A stretch of DNA of 64,000 nt from Amycolatopsis umgeniensis (GTDB lineage: Bacteria; Actinomycetota; Actinomycetes; Mycobacteriales; Pseudonocardiaceae): positions 7,626,001 to 7,690,000 of the forward strand of contig NZ_JACHMX010000001.1 in NCBI RefSeq assembly GCF_014205155.1. The letters run 5' to 3'. Position numbers and translations under genes: made by a program. This document shows, piece by piece, positions 32,628 to 40,823 of this stretch; within the stretch, counting starts at the first letter, position 1, and the number at the start of each line of letters is the position of its first letter. The notes below the pieces were generated by a model. The model was not told where the DNA came from. It ran no database searches and saw only the letters and a program-made list of their open reading frames with translations.

Positions 32628-34442
32628 ATGGCCGCGCACAGAAGCATTCCGGTACGCATCACCGCAGTCGCCGCGATCGCCGCTCTGGTCGGTGCCGCCG
32701 CACCGGGTACCGCCTCGGCGGGTCCACCGCCGCCACCGAAATCGCCGGTCGCCGTCGGCTACCTGGGCGCCGTCTCGAGTATCGACGTGGACGCGACCGC
32801 GATCGGCACGAAGATCCTGCGCGAGGGCGGCAACGCCGTCGACGCGGCCGTCGCGACAGCCGCCGCGCTGGGCGTCACCGACCCGTTCTCCGCCGGTTTC
32901 GGCGGTGGCGGCTTCTTCGTCTACTACGACGCGCGGAGCGGCAAGGTGCACACGCTCGACGGCCGCGAGACCGCGCCGTCGACGGCGAACGAGAACCTCT
33001 TCGTCGAGAACGGCAAGGCGATCCCGTTCGCCGAGGCCGTCACCAGCGGGCTGAGCGTCGGCGTGCCCGGCACGCCCGCCACCTGGCAGGAAGCCCTGCG
33101 CAAATGGGGGACCAAGTCGCTGGCGAAGGCGGTCAAGCCCGCCGAAGAACTGGCTCGCAAGGGTTTCAAGGTCGACCAGACCTTCAACACCCAGATCACC
33201 AACAACGCCGCCCGCTTCTCGGCGTTCCCCTCGACCCGGTCGCTGTACCTGCCCGGCGGAGCGCCGCCCGCGGTCGGCACGACGTTCAAGAACCCCGACC
33301 TCGCCGGCACGTACGCGCAGCTGGCCGCGAAGGGCACGGACGTGCTGTATCGCGGGCAGATCGGCGCGGACGTCGTCAACACGGTGCGGAAGCCGCCGGT
33401 CGACCCCGCGTCGACGCTGAACGTGCGACCCGGCGACCTGACCGCGGCCGACCTCGCCAAGTACCGCGTGGCCGAGCGGAAGCCGACCAAGACCGAGTAC
33501 CGCGGCTACGACGTCTACGGGATGCCCGCGCCGTCGTCCGGCGGGCTGACCGTCGGCGAGGCGCTGAACATCCTCGAGAACACGAAGCTTTCCAAGCTGC
33601 AGAAGGCCGATTACCTGCACTACTTCCTGGAGTCGACCCGGTACGCCTTCGCCGACCGCAACCGGTGGATCGGCGACCCGGCCTTCGTCGACGTCCCGGC
33701 GAAGGAACTGATCAGCCAGAAGTTCGCCGACAGCCGCGCTTGCCTGATCGACCCCGCGAAGGCCGGGACGAGCCCCGTCGCGCCCGCGGACCCGCGCAAG
33801 CCGGTGCCGTGCGTCGCGGGGACGAACTCCGCGCCGACGCCGTACGAGGGCGAGAACACCACGCACCTCACGGTCGCCGACCGGTGGGGCAACGTCGTCG
33901 CGTACACGCTGACCATCGAGCAGGAGGGCGGCAGCGGCATCGTCGTGCCGGGCCGCGGGTTCCTCCTCAACAACGAACTGACCGACTTCTCCTTCACCCC
34001 GGTGACGCCGGGCGTGCCCGATCCGAACCTGCCGGGCCCGGCCAAGCGGCCGCGGTCGTCGATGGCGCCGACCATCGTGCTCGACGGCGGCAAACCGTTC
34101 CTCGCCGTCGGCTCGCCCGGTGGCGCGTCGATCATCACCACGGTGCTGCAGATCCTCACCGGCCGCATCGACCGCGGCCTGAAGCTGGTCGACGCGATCG
34201 CCGAACCGCGTGCCTCGCAGCGGAACTCGGCGGCCGCGCAGGTCGAGCAGGCGTTCCTCGACCAGACCGACGTCCTCGCGATCCTGAAGGCCAAACAGCA
34301 GGGCTTCTCGACCGCGCCCGCCGAGATCGGGGCCGCGACCGGCGTCGAACGGCTGCGGGACGGGCGGTGGCTCGCCGCCGCCGAACCGACCCGGCGGGGT
34401 GGCGGCTCGGCGGCCGTCGTGCTGCCCTGGCCACCCAGGTAG
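32628..34442 (+). CDS. ggt: Secreted gamma-glutamyltransferase
   Basis: This 604-residue enzyme transfers or hydrolyses gamma-glutamyl groups of glutathione-like compounds. After a signal peptide (cleavage near ASA-GP) the large-subunit region has GGNAVDAAVATAAALGV and DGRETAP. Autoprocessing should occur before the nucleophile threonine in GENTTHLTVAD near residue 410, and PGRGFLLNNELTDFS and SSMAPTIV follow in the small subunit. All key motifs are intact. The ATG lies 97 bp from the divergent C15-like gene, so the two may share control. Direct and inverted repeats follow the stop. Confidence 0.93.
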   Translation: MAAHRSIPVRITAVAAIAALVGAAAPGTASAGPPPPPKSPVAVGYLGAVSSIDVDATAIGTKILREGGNAVDAAVATAAALGVTDPFSAGFGGGGFFVYYDARSGKVHTLDGRETAPSTANENLFVENGKAIPFAEAVTSGLSVGVPGTPATWQEALRKWGTKSLAKAVKPAEELARKGFKVDQTFNTQITNNAARFSAFPSTRSLYLPGGAPPAVGTTFKNPDLAGTYAQLAAKGTDVLYRGQIGADVVNTVRKPPVDPASTLNVRPGDLTAADLAKYRVAERKPTKTEYRGYDVYGMPAPSSGGLTVGEALNILENTKLSKLQKADYLHYFLESTRYAFADRNRWIGDPAFVDVPAKELISQKFADSRACLIDPAKAGTSPVAPADPRKPVPCVAGTNSAPTPYEGENTTHLTVADRWGNVVAYTLTIEQEGGSGIVVPGRGFLLNNELTDFSFTPVTPGVPDPNLPGPAKRPRSSMAPTIVLDGGKPFLAVGSPGGASIITTVLQILTGRIDRGLKLVDAIAEPRASQRNSAAAQVEQAFLDQTDVLAILKAKQQGFSTAPAEIGAATGVERLRDGRWLAAAEPTRRGGGSAAVVLPWPPR

Positions 34443-34519
34443 CTGAAGGACGCTTTCCCCGCATCTCACGCGGTGAAGGACGCTTTCCCCACATGACATG
34501 CGGGGAAAGCGTCCTTCAG
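34443..34519. repeat. Family-D element: two direct arms and one inverted arm
   Basis: A 22-nt unit (CTGAAGGACGCTTTCCCC plus GCAT) is followed 8 nt later by a near-identical direct copy (34473-34494) and then by its exact inverted complement (34498-34519). The inverted arm can pair with either direct copy, so two alternative hairpins are possible. Confidence 0.85.
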
Positions 34520-34561
34520 CCCCTACGGGAGAGCGAGCGCGCCGCGGCGGTGGGGTCCTTC

Positions 34562-34567
34562 TAGACT
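34562..34567 (+). promoter_or_regulatory. -10 hexamer of the fmt operon
   Basis: TAGACT lies 8 nt before an ATG that opens a 15-codon frame ending on the fmt start, so the transcript may be leaderless with respect to that short frame. Confidence 0.45.
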
Positions 34568-34575
34568 GAGCGGCG

Positions 34576-34623
34576 ATGTTCGCCCAGTCAGAGGTACCCG
34601 TCCCCCCGGCGGAGGTGCGTTGA
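34576..34623 (+). CDS. Possible 15-codon leader peptide coupled to fmt
   Basis: The short frame encodes [15 protein letters not shown] and its TGA overlaps the fmt ATG by one base as TGATG. It begins at the predicted transcript start and contains the fmt ribosome site GGAGGT. Its translation could feed ribosomes into fmt. There is no independent evidence that it is translated. Confidence 0.35.
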   Translation: MFAQSEVPVPPAEVR

Positions 34624-35549
34624 TGCGCCTCGTCTTCGCCGGTACCCCCGAACCCGCCGTCCCGTCGCTGCGCGCGCTCCTCGCGTCCGATCAGCACGAG
34701 GTCGTCGCCGTCGTGACCCGCCCGGACGCCCAGGCGGGCCGCGGCCGTCATGTCGTCCGGTCCCCGATCGGCGCGCTGGCCGACGAGCACGGGATCGAGG
34801 TGCTGACCCCGCCGAAGGCGAGCGATCCCGCCTTCCTCGCCCGGCTCGCGGAGATCGCCCCCGACGCGTGCCCCGTCGTCGCGTACGGGGCGTTGCTGCC
34901 CCAGGCCGCGCTGGACATCCCGGAACACGGCTGGGTCAACCTGCATTTCTCGCTGCTGCCCGCGTGGCGTGGCGCCGCGCCGGTCCAGGCCGCGATCCGC
35001 GCCGGTGACGAGATCACCGGCGCCTCGACGTTCCGGATCGTCAAGGAACTCGACGCCGGCCCGGTCTACGGCGTGATCACCGAGCAGATCGCCGCCACCG
35101 ACACCGCCGGGCAACTCCTCGGCAGGCTGTCGGAGTCCGGGGCGAAGCTGCTCGTGTCCACGATGGACGGAATCGCCGACGGCACGCTGCGCGCGGTGGA
35201 GCAGACCGGGGACGGCGTGAGCTACGCGCCCAAGGTGACCGTCGAGGACGCGCGGGTGTCGTTCGCCGACCCGGGCACGGCCGTCGACCGGCAGATCCGC
35301 GCGGTCAGCCCGGAACCGGGCGCGTGGGCGGAGTTCCGCGGCGAGCGGCTGAAGCTCGGCGCGGTCACGGTCGTCGACGAGCCGGGCCCCCCGCCCGGCG
35401 AACTGGTCGTGGAGCGCAAGCGGGTCCTGGTCGGCACGGCGTCGAAACCGGTGCGGCTGGGCGAAGTGCAGGCGCAGGGGAAGAAGCGGATGGCGGCCAC
35501 CGACTGGGCGCGCGGTACGAGGATCGAACAAGGAGAGCGCCTGCAGTGA
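34623..35549 (+). CDS. fmt: Methionyl-tRNA formyltransferase
   Basis: This 308-residue enzyme formylates initiator Met-tRNA using 10-formyltetrahydrofolate. The N-terminal domain has [14 protein letters not shown] and the catalytic [13 protein letters not shown] segment; the C-terminal OB-like domain binds tRNA. GGAGGT lies 6 nt before the ATG. The peptide deformylase gene that often precedes fmt is absent here. Its stop overlaps the rsmB GTG by 4 bp. Confidence 0.96.
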   Translation: MRLVFAGTPEPAVPSLRALLASDQHEVVAVVTRPDAQAGRGRHVVRSPIGALADEHGIEVLTPPKASDPAFLARLAEIAPDACPVVAYGALLPQAALDIPEHGWVNLHFSLLPAWRGAAPVQAAIRAGDEITGASTFRIVKELDAGPVYGVITEQIAATDTAGQLLGRLSESGAKLLVSTMDGIADGTLRAVEQTGDGVSYAPKVTVEDARVSFADPGTAVDRQIRAVSPEPGAWAEFRGERLKLGAVTVVDEPGPPPGELVVERKRVLVGTASKPVRLGEVQAQGKKRMAATDWARGTRIEQGERLQ

Positions 35550-36985
35550 ACGAGCGTAGGGAACGCCGGCCGTCGAGGCCGGAGCGAGGCCGTCCGGGCC
35601 CGCGCAAGGAAGGGCCCAGCCGCCCGCCGCAGATCGACCCGGCCCGTCAGGTCGCCTTCGACGTCCTGCGCGCTGTCCGGGAAAAGGACGCGTACGCGAA
35701 CCTGGTGCTCCCCGAGTTGCTGCGCAACCGCCGGATCTCCGGCCGTGACGCCGCGCTGGCCACCGAACTGACCTACGGGACCTGCCGCGCGGTCGGCATG
35801 CTGGACGCCGTCATCGAGGCCTGCCTCGTCGACCGTTCGCTGGCCAAGGTGGACGCCATCGTGCTGGACGGGCTGCGGCTCGGCGCGTACCAGCTGCTGC
35901 GCACCCGCATCCCCGAGCACGCCGCCGTCGGGTCCACTGTGGACCTCGTCCGCGCCGAAGTCGGTTCCTGGATCGCGGGTTTCGTGAACGCCGTGCTGCG
36001 CTCGGTGTCCGAAAAGGACGAAGAGACCTGGCTCAACGAGCTGGCCCCCGACGAGGCCGCCGACCCCATCGGGGCGTACGCGCTGCGGACGGCGCATCCG
36101 CGCTGGGTCGCGCGCTCCTTCGCGGAAGCGCTGGGGGACAAGGGAGCCGAGCTGAAGGCGGCCCTGGAGGCCGACGACGACCGCCCCGACGTGCACCTGG
36201 TCGCCCGTCCCGGCGAGATCAGCGCCGACGAGCTGGCCGCCATCACCGGCGGCGACGTCGCCCCGTACTCGCCCTACGGCGTCCGGATGCCCGCGGGTTC
36301 CGGCGACCCCGGCGATGTCGAACCGATCAAGGAAAAGCTGGCGGCCGTTCAGGACGAGGGCAGCCAGCTGTGCGCCGTCGCCGTCACGAAGGTCCCGCTC
36401 ACCGGCTCCGACGAGCGCTGGCTGGACCTGTGCGCCGGACCGGGCGGCAAGGCCGCGCTGCTGGGCGCGCTCGCGTCGATCAGCGGCGCGACCGTCGACG
36501 CCGTCGAGAAGGCGCCGCACCGCGCGAAGCTGATCGAGAACGCCGTCCAGGGGCTTCCGGTGACCATCTACGTCGCCGACGGCCGCGAGACCGACCTCGA
36601 ACCGGGCTACGACCGCGTCCTGGTCGACGCGCCGTGCAGCGGTCTCGGCTCGCTGCGCCGCCGCCCGGAGGCGCGCTGGCGCCGTCAGCCCAGCGACATC
36701 TCGGACCTGACGAAACTGCAGGGCCAGCTGATCACCGCGGCGCTGGACCTGGTCCGCCCCGGTGGCGTCGTCACCTACGTCGTCTGCTCGCCGCACCTGG
36801 CCGAGACCGAAGGCGTCGTGGGGGAGACAGCGCGCCGCGCCGGTGCCGAGATCGTCGACGCGCGGCCGTTCTTCCCGGACGTCCCGCAGCTCGGCGACGG
36901 CCCGTACGTCCAGCTGTGGCCGCACCGGCACGGCACGGACGCGATGTTCTGCGCCGTCCTGCGGAAGCCGGAAACCGCCGGGTGA
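35546..36985 (+). CDS. rsmB: 16S rRNA m5C967 methyltransferase RsmB (Sun/Fmu)
   Basis: This 479-residue enzyme methylates cytosine 967 of 16S rRNA. Residues about 1-35 are a basic linker, about 36-170 a NusB-like RNA-binding domain, and about 230-475 a Rossmann methyltransferase. SAM binds at [16 protein letters not shown]; the catalytic cysteines are in [12 protein letters not shown] and [11 protein letters not shown]. The order fmt-rsmB is conserved with mycobacteria (fmt-fmu), but rpe does not follow directly. A TCCACTGTGGA motif lies within the gene. GTGA overlaps join it to both neighbours. Confidence 0.95.
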   Translation: MNERRERRPSRPERGRPGPRKEGPSRPPQIDPARQVAFDVLRAVREKDAYANLVLPELLRNRRISGRDAALATELTYGTCRAVGMLDAVIEACLVDRSLAKVDAIVLDGLRLGAYQLLRTRIPEHAAVGSTVDLVRAEVGSWIAGFVNAVLRSVSEKDEETWLNELAPDEAADPIGAYALRTAHPRWVARSFAEALGDKGAELKAALEADDDRPDVHLVARPGEISADELAAITGGDVAPYSPYGVRMPAGSGDPGDVEPIKEKLAAVQDEGSQLCAVAVTKVPLTGSDERWLDLCAGPGGKAALLGALASISGATVDAVEKAPHRAKLIENAVQGLPVTIYVADGRETDLEPGYDRVLVDAPCSGLGSLRRRPEARWRRQPSDISDLTKLQGQLITAALDLVRPGGVVTYVVCSPHLAETEGVVGETARRAGAEIVDARPFFPDVPQLGDGPYVQLWPHRHGTDAMFCAVLRKPETAG

Positions 36986-37482
36986 GCAGGGTTCTCGGCC
37001 TGGTCGCGAGCTCGTGCGGCGGACTGGACACCCGGTTCGCCGCACAGCTCGCGAAACCGGCCGCGGACCGCGGCTGGGAGCTCGCGATCACGCTGACCCC
37101 CACCGCGGCCCGCTGGCTGGAGAAGACCGAGGGGATCGGTGAGCTGGAGAAGCTCACCGGGCTGCCGGTCCGCAGCACTTCCCGGCTGCCGGGCGAACCG
37201 CGCCCGCATCCGGATCCCACGGTGTTCCTGTTCGCGCCCGCGTCCGCGAACTCGGTGGCGAAACTGGCGCTGGGCATCGCCGACAATCAGGCGCTGACCC
37301 TGCTCGGCGACGTCCTCGGCACACCCGGGATCACGATCGTCCTGGGGTATCAGATCCAGGACACGCGGGTGCACCATCCGGCCTGGCGGCGCCATCTCGA
37401 CACGCTCGCCTCCGCCGGTGTCACCACCACGAGGCTCACCCCTGAAGCTCCGTGGACGTCCGTGCTGGACCTGCTCCCTTAG
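36982..37482 (+). CDS. Flavoprotein of the CoaC/Dfp family, single domain
   Basis: This 166-residue protein has the HFCD flavoprotein fold: VLGLVASSCGG at the N-terminus and FAPASANSVAKLALGIADNQA for flavin contacts. A complete CoaBC is encoded elsewhere in this window, so this is not the CoA enzyme. Single-domain relatives include peptide cysteine decarboxylases of natural-product pathways and enzymes of unknown substrate. No precursor peptide or biosynthetic cluster is adjacent. It overlaps rsmB by 4 bp and ends tail-to-tail on the next gene, sharing three bases of the stop codons. Confidence 0.8.
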   Translation: MSRVLGLVASSCGGLDTRFAAQLAKPAADRGWELAITLTPTAARWLEKTEGIGELEKLTGLPVRSTSRLPGEPRPHPDPTVFLFAPASANSVAKLALGIADNQALTLLGDVLGTPGITIVLGYQIQDTRVHHPAWRRHLDTLASAGVTTTRLTPEAPWTSVLDLLP

Positions 37483-38594
37483 CGAGCGCAGAACCCCGTG
37501 TCGACGGCGGCCACCAGGTCTTTCGACACGTTGGCAGGCACCGGATCCTGGTTGACCACGACGTTCACCTGCTTGCCGTGCGGGATCGCCCCGGACAGGG
37601 TCGAGAAGCCGCGGATGCTCCCGCGGTGGCCCCACCACACCCCGCCGCAGCTCAACGGGACCGACACGATCCCCAGTCCGTATTGCGCGCCGGGAACGCC
37701 CAGGTCCACGGGCATGGTCCGCTGCATCTCCGCGAGTTCCGCCCGTTTCAGGAGGTGGCCGCCGGTGAGCGCGGCGAAGAAGTGGTTCAGCTCCTCGCCG
37801 GTGGAAACGAGCCCGCCGGAGGCCCCGGCGATCGACGCGTCCAGTTCGGTGTAGTCGGCGAGGTCCGGTGCGTAGCCCCTGGCGTGCGGGAAGGGCAGGC
37901 GTTCGTCGCCACGCAGCGGCAGATAAGTGCCTTGTAGGCCCAGCGGCCGGGCGATCCTGGCTTCGATCTCGGCGGAGACCGAATGCCTGGTGACCTTCTC
38001 GATGAGCATGCCCGCGATGATGTAGTTGGTGTTGGAGTACGACCAGCCCTTGCCCGGATCGAACAGCGGCCGGTTCGCCAGACCGATCGCCACCAGTTCT
38101 TCGGGCTCGGCACCGCGATGCCGCCATTCGTCGATGTCGAGACCGCGGACGTAGTTGTACAGGCCGCTGGTGTGCTGGAGCAGCTGCCGGACGGTGATCT
38201 TGGTGCCGTCGTTGCCGTTCCCGCGCACGAGGCCCGGGAGATACCGGTCGATCGGCGTGTCCAGCCGCACCTTTCCTTCGGCGACCAGCTGCAGCACCAC
38301 GACGGCGACGAAGGTCTTGGTCACACTGCCCGCGCGGAACTTCGAGCCGCGCGGGAAGGGTGTCCCGGTGCGGATGTTCCCCACGCCTTCGCGTTCCGAC
38401 CACGACCGCCCGGACACGCTCGTCACCGTCGCCTGCGCGCCGGGGACCCCGTCCTGCACCAGTGTTTTCAGCGCCTTGTCGACCTCGTCGTGCGGTTTGG
38501 TCACGGCGAGCGCCGGGGCGGCGGTGGTGGTGGCCAGCATCGCGATCAGCGAGCCGACCGCGATGGTCTTCTTGCCTGGCAAGGTTTTTCGCAT
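37479..38594 (-). CDS. Secreted serine hydrolase, class C beta-lactamase / DD-peptidase family
   Basis: This 371-residue protein has a signal peptide (cleavage near ALA-VT, residue 30) and the catalytic motifs of the family: SVTK at residues 90-93, YSNTNY in the middle, and HRGS where KTG is usual. LLQHTSGLYNY is typical of D-alanyl-D-alanine carboxypeptidases of the R61 type. It is probably a peptidoglycan or peptide hydrolase rather than a resistance enzyme, but this cannot be settled by eye. The gene converges on the flavoprotein gene and is followed upstream by alkaline phosphatase. Confidence 0.88.
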   Translation of the reverse strand: MRKTLPGKKTIAVGSLIAMLATTTAAPALAVTKPHDEVDKALKTLVQDGVPGAQATVTSVSGRSWSEREGVGNIRTGTPFPRGSKFRAGSVTKTFVAVVVLQLVAEGKVRLDTPIDRYLPGLVRGNGNDGTKITVRQLLQHTSGLYNYVRGLDIDEWRHRGAEPEELVAIGLANRPLFDPGKGWSYSNTNYIIAGMLIEKVTRHSVSAEIEARIARPLGLQGTYLPLRGDERLPFPHARGYAPDLADYTELDASIAGASGGLVSTGEELNHFFAALTGGHLLKRAELAEMQRTMPVDLGVPGAQYGLGIVSVPLSCGGVWWGHRGSIRGFSTLSGAIPHGKQVNVVVNQDPVPANVSKDLVAAVDTGFCAR

Positions 38595-38632
38595 GGAACA
38601 AAGCTAGGGACGCCACGAGGAAGCGACCATGA

Positions 38633-38664
38633 GGCAGGCCCCCACCCCTCACCGGGGGCCTGCC
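38633..38664 (-). terminator. GC-rich hairpin after the alkaline phosphatase gene
   Basis: The arms GGCAGGCCCCC and GGGGGCCTGCC pair perfectly around a 10-nt loop, 6 bp after the phosphatase stop on the minus strand. Confidence 0.75.
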
Positions 38665-38670
38665 CCACCG

Positions 38671-40056
38671 TCAGCGCAGGCGCAGAGCGCGCTTCAGGGT
38701 GCCGAACAGGTCGGTCTGGTTGGTCAGGCCGACGACGTTCGCCGCCTGCGGTCCGTAGCCGGCGACGCGGATCTGCGTTCCGGTGTGGTCCTGCGACGAG
38801 CCGGGCATCCCGGTGCCGTAGTTGATGGTCATGTTCGCGCCCTCGTTGGTGACGAGGGTGGCGGTCTGGCCGGGGCTGACCGTGCCGTTGCCGATGATCT
38901 GGCTGGTGTGGCCGTGATCGCCGGTGACGATCACCAGGGTGTCCGGGTTGCTGCGCGCGAACGCGAGCCCGGCCGCGACGGCCTGGTCGAAGTCGATCGT
39001 CTCACCGATCTGGCCGCACGGGTCGGCGGCGTGATCCTGCTTGTCGATGCTCGCGCCTTCGACCTGGAGGAAGAAACCCTTGTCCTTGCGGCGGTCGTCG
39101 AGCAGCGAGATCGCCTTGCGGGTCTGGTCGGCCAGCTTCGGCTGGGTCTTGGGCAGCGCCGGGTTCGGCGTGCAGCGGCTCGGCGGGGTGCCGCCCTGCT
39201 TCGCGGCCGGGCCGGTCCAGTTGACCGGCAGGTTGCCGGCGGCGAACAGGCCGAGCAGCGGCTTGCCCGGCTTGGCCGCGGCGAGGTCGGCCGCGGTGTT
39301 CACCACCTGGTAGCCCGAAGACTTCGCCTGGTCCAGCACGGTCTTGCCGGCGAACTTCCCGGCCTTGACCTGCTGGTCGAAATACTTCGCGCCGCCGCCG
39401 AGCAGGACGTCCGGCTTGGTCTGCACCAGCTGCTCGGCGATGGAACCGGCGCCGCCGTTCTCCTTCGCGTTGACCGCGCATTTGGCGCTGGTCTCGTTGG
39501 GGCCCTTGCAGTCGCGGTTGACGACATGCGACCCGAGCACCGCGGGGGTGGCGTCCTGGACCTCGGCCGTGGTGACGTCACCGGTGCGCAGGCCCGAACG
39601 CTTGGCGATCTCGAGGATCGACGGGACGGCGTTGCCGTACGGGTCCACGGAGATGGCGCCGTTGTAGGTCTTCACGCCGGTGGCCCAGCCGGTGCCGGAG
39701 GCGGCCGAGTCGGTCACGTAGTCGGGCTTCGAAGGGTTGTTCTTCTCGACCGCGTACGTCGTGTAGTCACCGGTGAGCGGCAGTTCGTCCATCGCGAGCC
39801 GCCCGGCCGCGCCGCGTTCGTAGTTGCGCGCCGAGGTGATCTCGGACTGGCCCATGCCGTCGCCGATGAACAGGATGACGTTGCGGGCGCCGCCGCCCTT
39901 GATCGCGGCGCGCACGTCCTGGGTGCGGTCGCCCTGCGCGGCCGCGAGACGGGCGTCGTCGCCGGCGGCGAGCGCGGCGGGCGCCAGCGCGATCAGCGTG
40001 ACGCCCAGCGCCCCGCCCGCGAGCCATTTGCGCCGTCCTGTGAACAGCGAAGCCAT
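38671..40056 (-). CDS. phoA: Secreted alkaline phosphatase
   Basis: This 461-residue enzyme releases phosphate from organic esters outside the cell. The N-terminal GRRKWLAGG suggests Tat export and is followed by cleavage near ALA-AG. The metal-binding [11 protein letters not shown], the nucleophile serine in DSAASGT (residue 117) and the VTGDHGHTS histidine motif are all present. GGAG precedes the ATG. A PHO-box-like GTTCACCC sequence lies about 80 bp upstream, consistent with phosphate-starvation control. A hairpin terminator follows. Confidence 0.92.
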   Translation of the reverse strand: MASLFTGRRKWLAGGALGVTLIALAPAALAAGDDARLAAAQGDRTQDVRAAIKGGGARNVILFIGDGMGQSEITSARNYERGAAGRLAMDELPLTGDYTTYAVEKNNPSKPDYVTDSAASGTGWATGVKTYNGAISVDPYGNAVPSILEIAKRSGLRTGDVTTAEVQDATPAVLGSHVVNRDCKGPNETSAKCAVNAKENGGAGSIAEQLVQTKPDVLLGGGAKYFDQQVKAGKFAGKTVLDQAKSSGYQVVNTAADLAAAKPGKPLLGLFAAGNLPVNWTGPAAKQGGTPPSRCTPNPALPKTQPKLADQTRKAISLLDDRRKDKGFFLQVEGASIDKQDHAADPCGQIGETIDFDQAVAAGLAFARSNPDTLVIVTGDHGHTSQIIGNGTVSPGQTATLVTNEGANMTINYGTGMPGSSQDHTGTQIRVAGYGPQAANVVGLTNQTDLFGTLKRALRLR

Positions 40057-40130
40057 CGAAAATCTCCTTGGGATTACTGAAAATCAGGGCAGTCCCATTA
40101 GTCACCGCGCATGTGTGCGGCCGGGGATTT

Positions 40131-40143
40131 CCGGGTGAACACG
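40131..40143 (-). promoter_or_regulatory. PHO-box-like half site upstream of phoA
   Basis: On the minus strand GTGTTCACCCGGA resembles one 11-bp unit of the Streptomyces PhoP operator (GTTCACC type). A second unit is not clear, so the assignment is weak. Confidence 0.3.
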
Positions 40144-40163
40144 GGAAGAACAGCGGCCGTCCG

Positions 40164-40823
40164 CTAGCGCAGGCTGTGACCCGGTGCGACGATGCCGGTC
40201 TCGTAAGCGAACACCACCGCCTGACTGCGGTTGGCGGCGCCCAGTTTGCCGAAAATGTTGCCCACGTGGGTTTTGACGGTTTCGAGGCTGATGACCAGAT
40301 CGGCCGCTATGTCCACATTGGACATCCCGGTGGCGATGAGCCGCAGCACCTCGGTCTCCCGTTTCGTCAGCGAAGACGGCCGCGGCGCGAGGCCCGACGC
40401 CGCCGGGCGAGCGGTGACCAGCCGCCGGATCGCGTCGGGGAACAGCAGTGTCTCCCCGGCGGCGATGGTCCGGATGGCGTGCGCGAACTCCTCCTTGCGC
40501 GCACGCTTCAGCAGGAACCCGCTCGCGCCGGCCAGCAGCGCGTCGTAGATGTAGTCGTCGTTGTCGAACGTGGTGATCACGAGGACCTTCGGTGGTTCGG
40601 GCACTTCGGCCAGCACCCGCCGGGTCGCCTCGATCCCGTCGACGCCGGGCATGCGGACGTCCATCAGGATCACGTCGGGATGCGTCCGCCGCACCAGGTC
40701 GACCACCTCGCCGCCGTCGCCCGCCTCGCCGACCACGGTCAGATCGGGCTGGTTGTCCAGCAGCGAGCGCAATCCGGCGCGCAGCAACGGTTCGTCGTCG
40801 ACGATCAGGACCCGCAGTGTCAT
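40164..40823 (-). CDS. NarL/LuxR-family response regulator
   Basis: This 219-residue protein has a receiver domain (about 1-120) with phospho-acceptor Asp55 in VILMDVRMPG, acidic pocket DD at 9-10 and the conserved K in FLLKRA, and a LuxR-type helix-turn-helix (about 150-212) with LTKRETEVLRLIATGMSN and ETVKTHVGNIFGKLG. It overlaps the upstream histidine kinase gene by 4 bp (ATGA), so the two form a two-component pair. The targets are unknown; the neighbouring phosphatase and hydrolase genes are candidates by position only. Confidence 0.94.
   Translation of the reverse strand: MTLRVLIVDDEPLLRAGLRSLLDNQPDLTVVGEAGDGGEVVDLVRRTHPDVILMDVRMPGVDGIEATRRVLAEVPEPPKVLVITTFDNDDYIYDALLAGASGFLLKRARKEEFAHAIRTIAAGETLLFPDAIRRLVTARPAASGLAPRPSSLTKRETEVLRLIATGMSNVDIAADLVISLETVKTHVGNIFGKLGAANRSQAVVFAYETGIVAPGHSLR

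Noticed and set aside
37479..38594. Antibiotic-resistance beta-lactamase
   Set aside because: The sequence is closer in motif pattern to R61-type DD-peptidases, with HRG in the third box, and there is no AmpR-like partner; the family alone does not show resistance.
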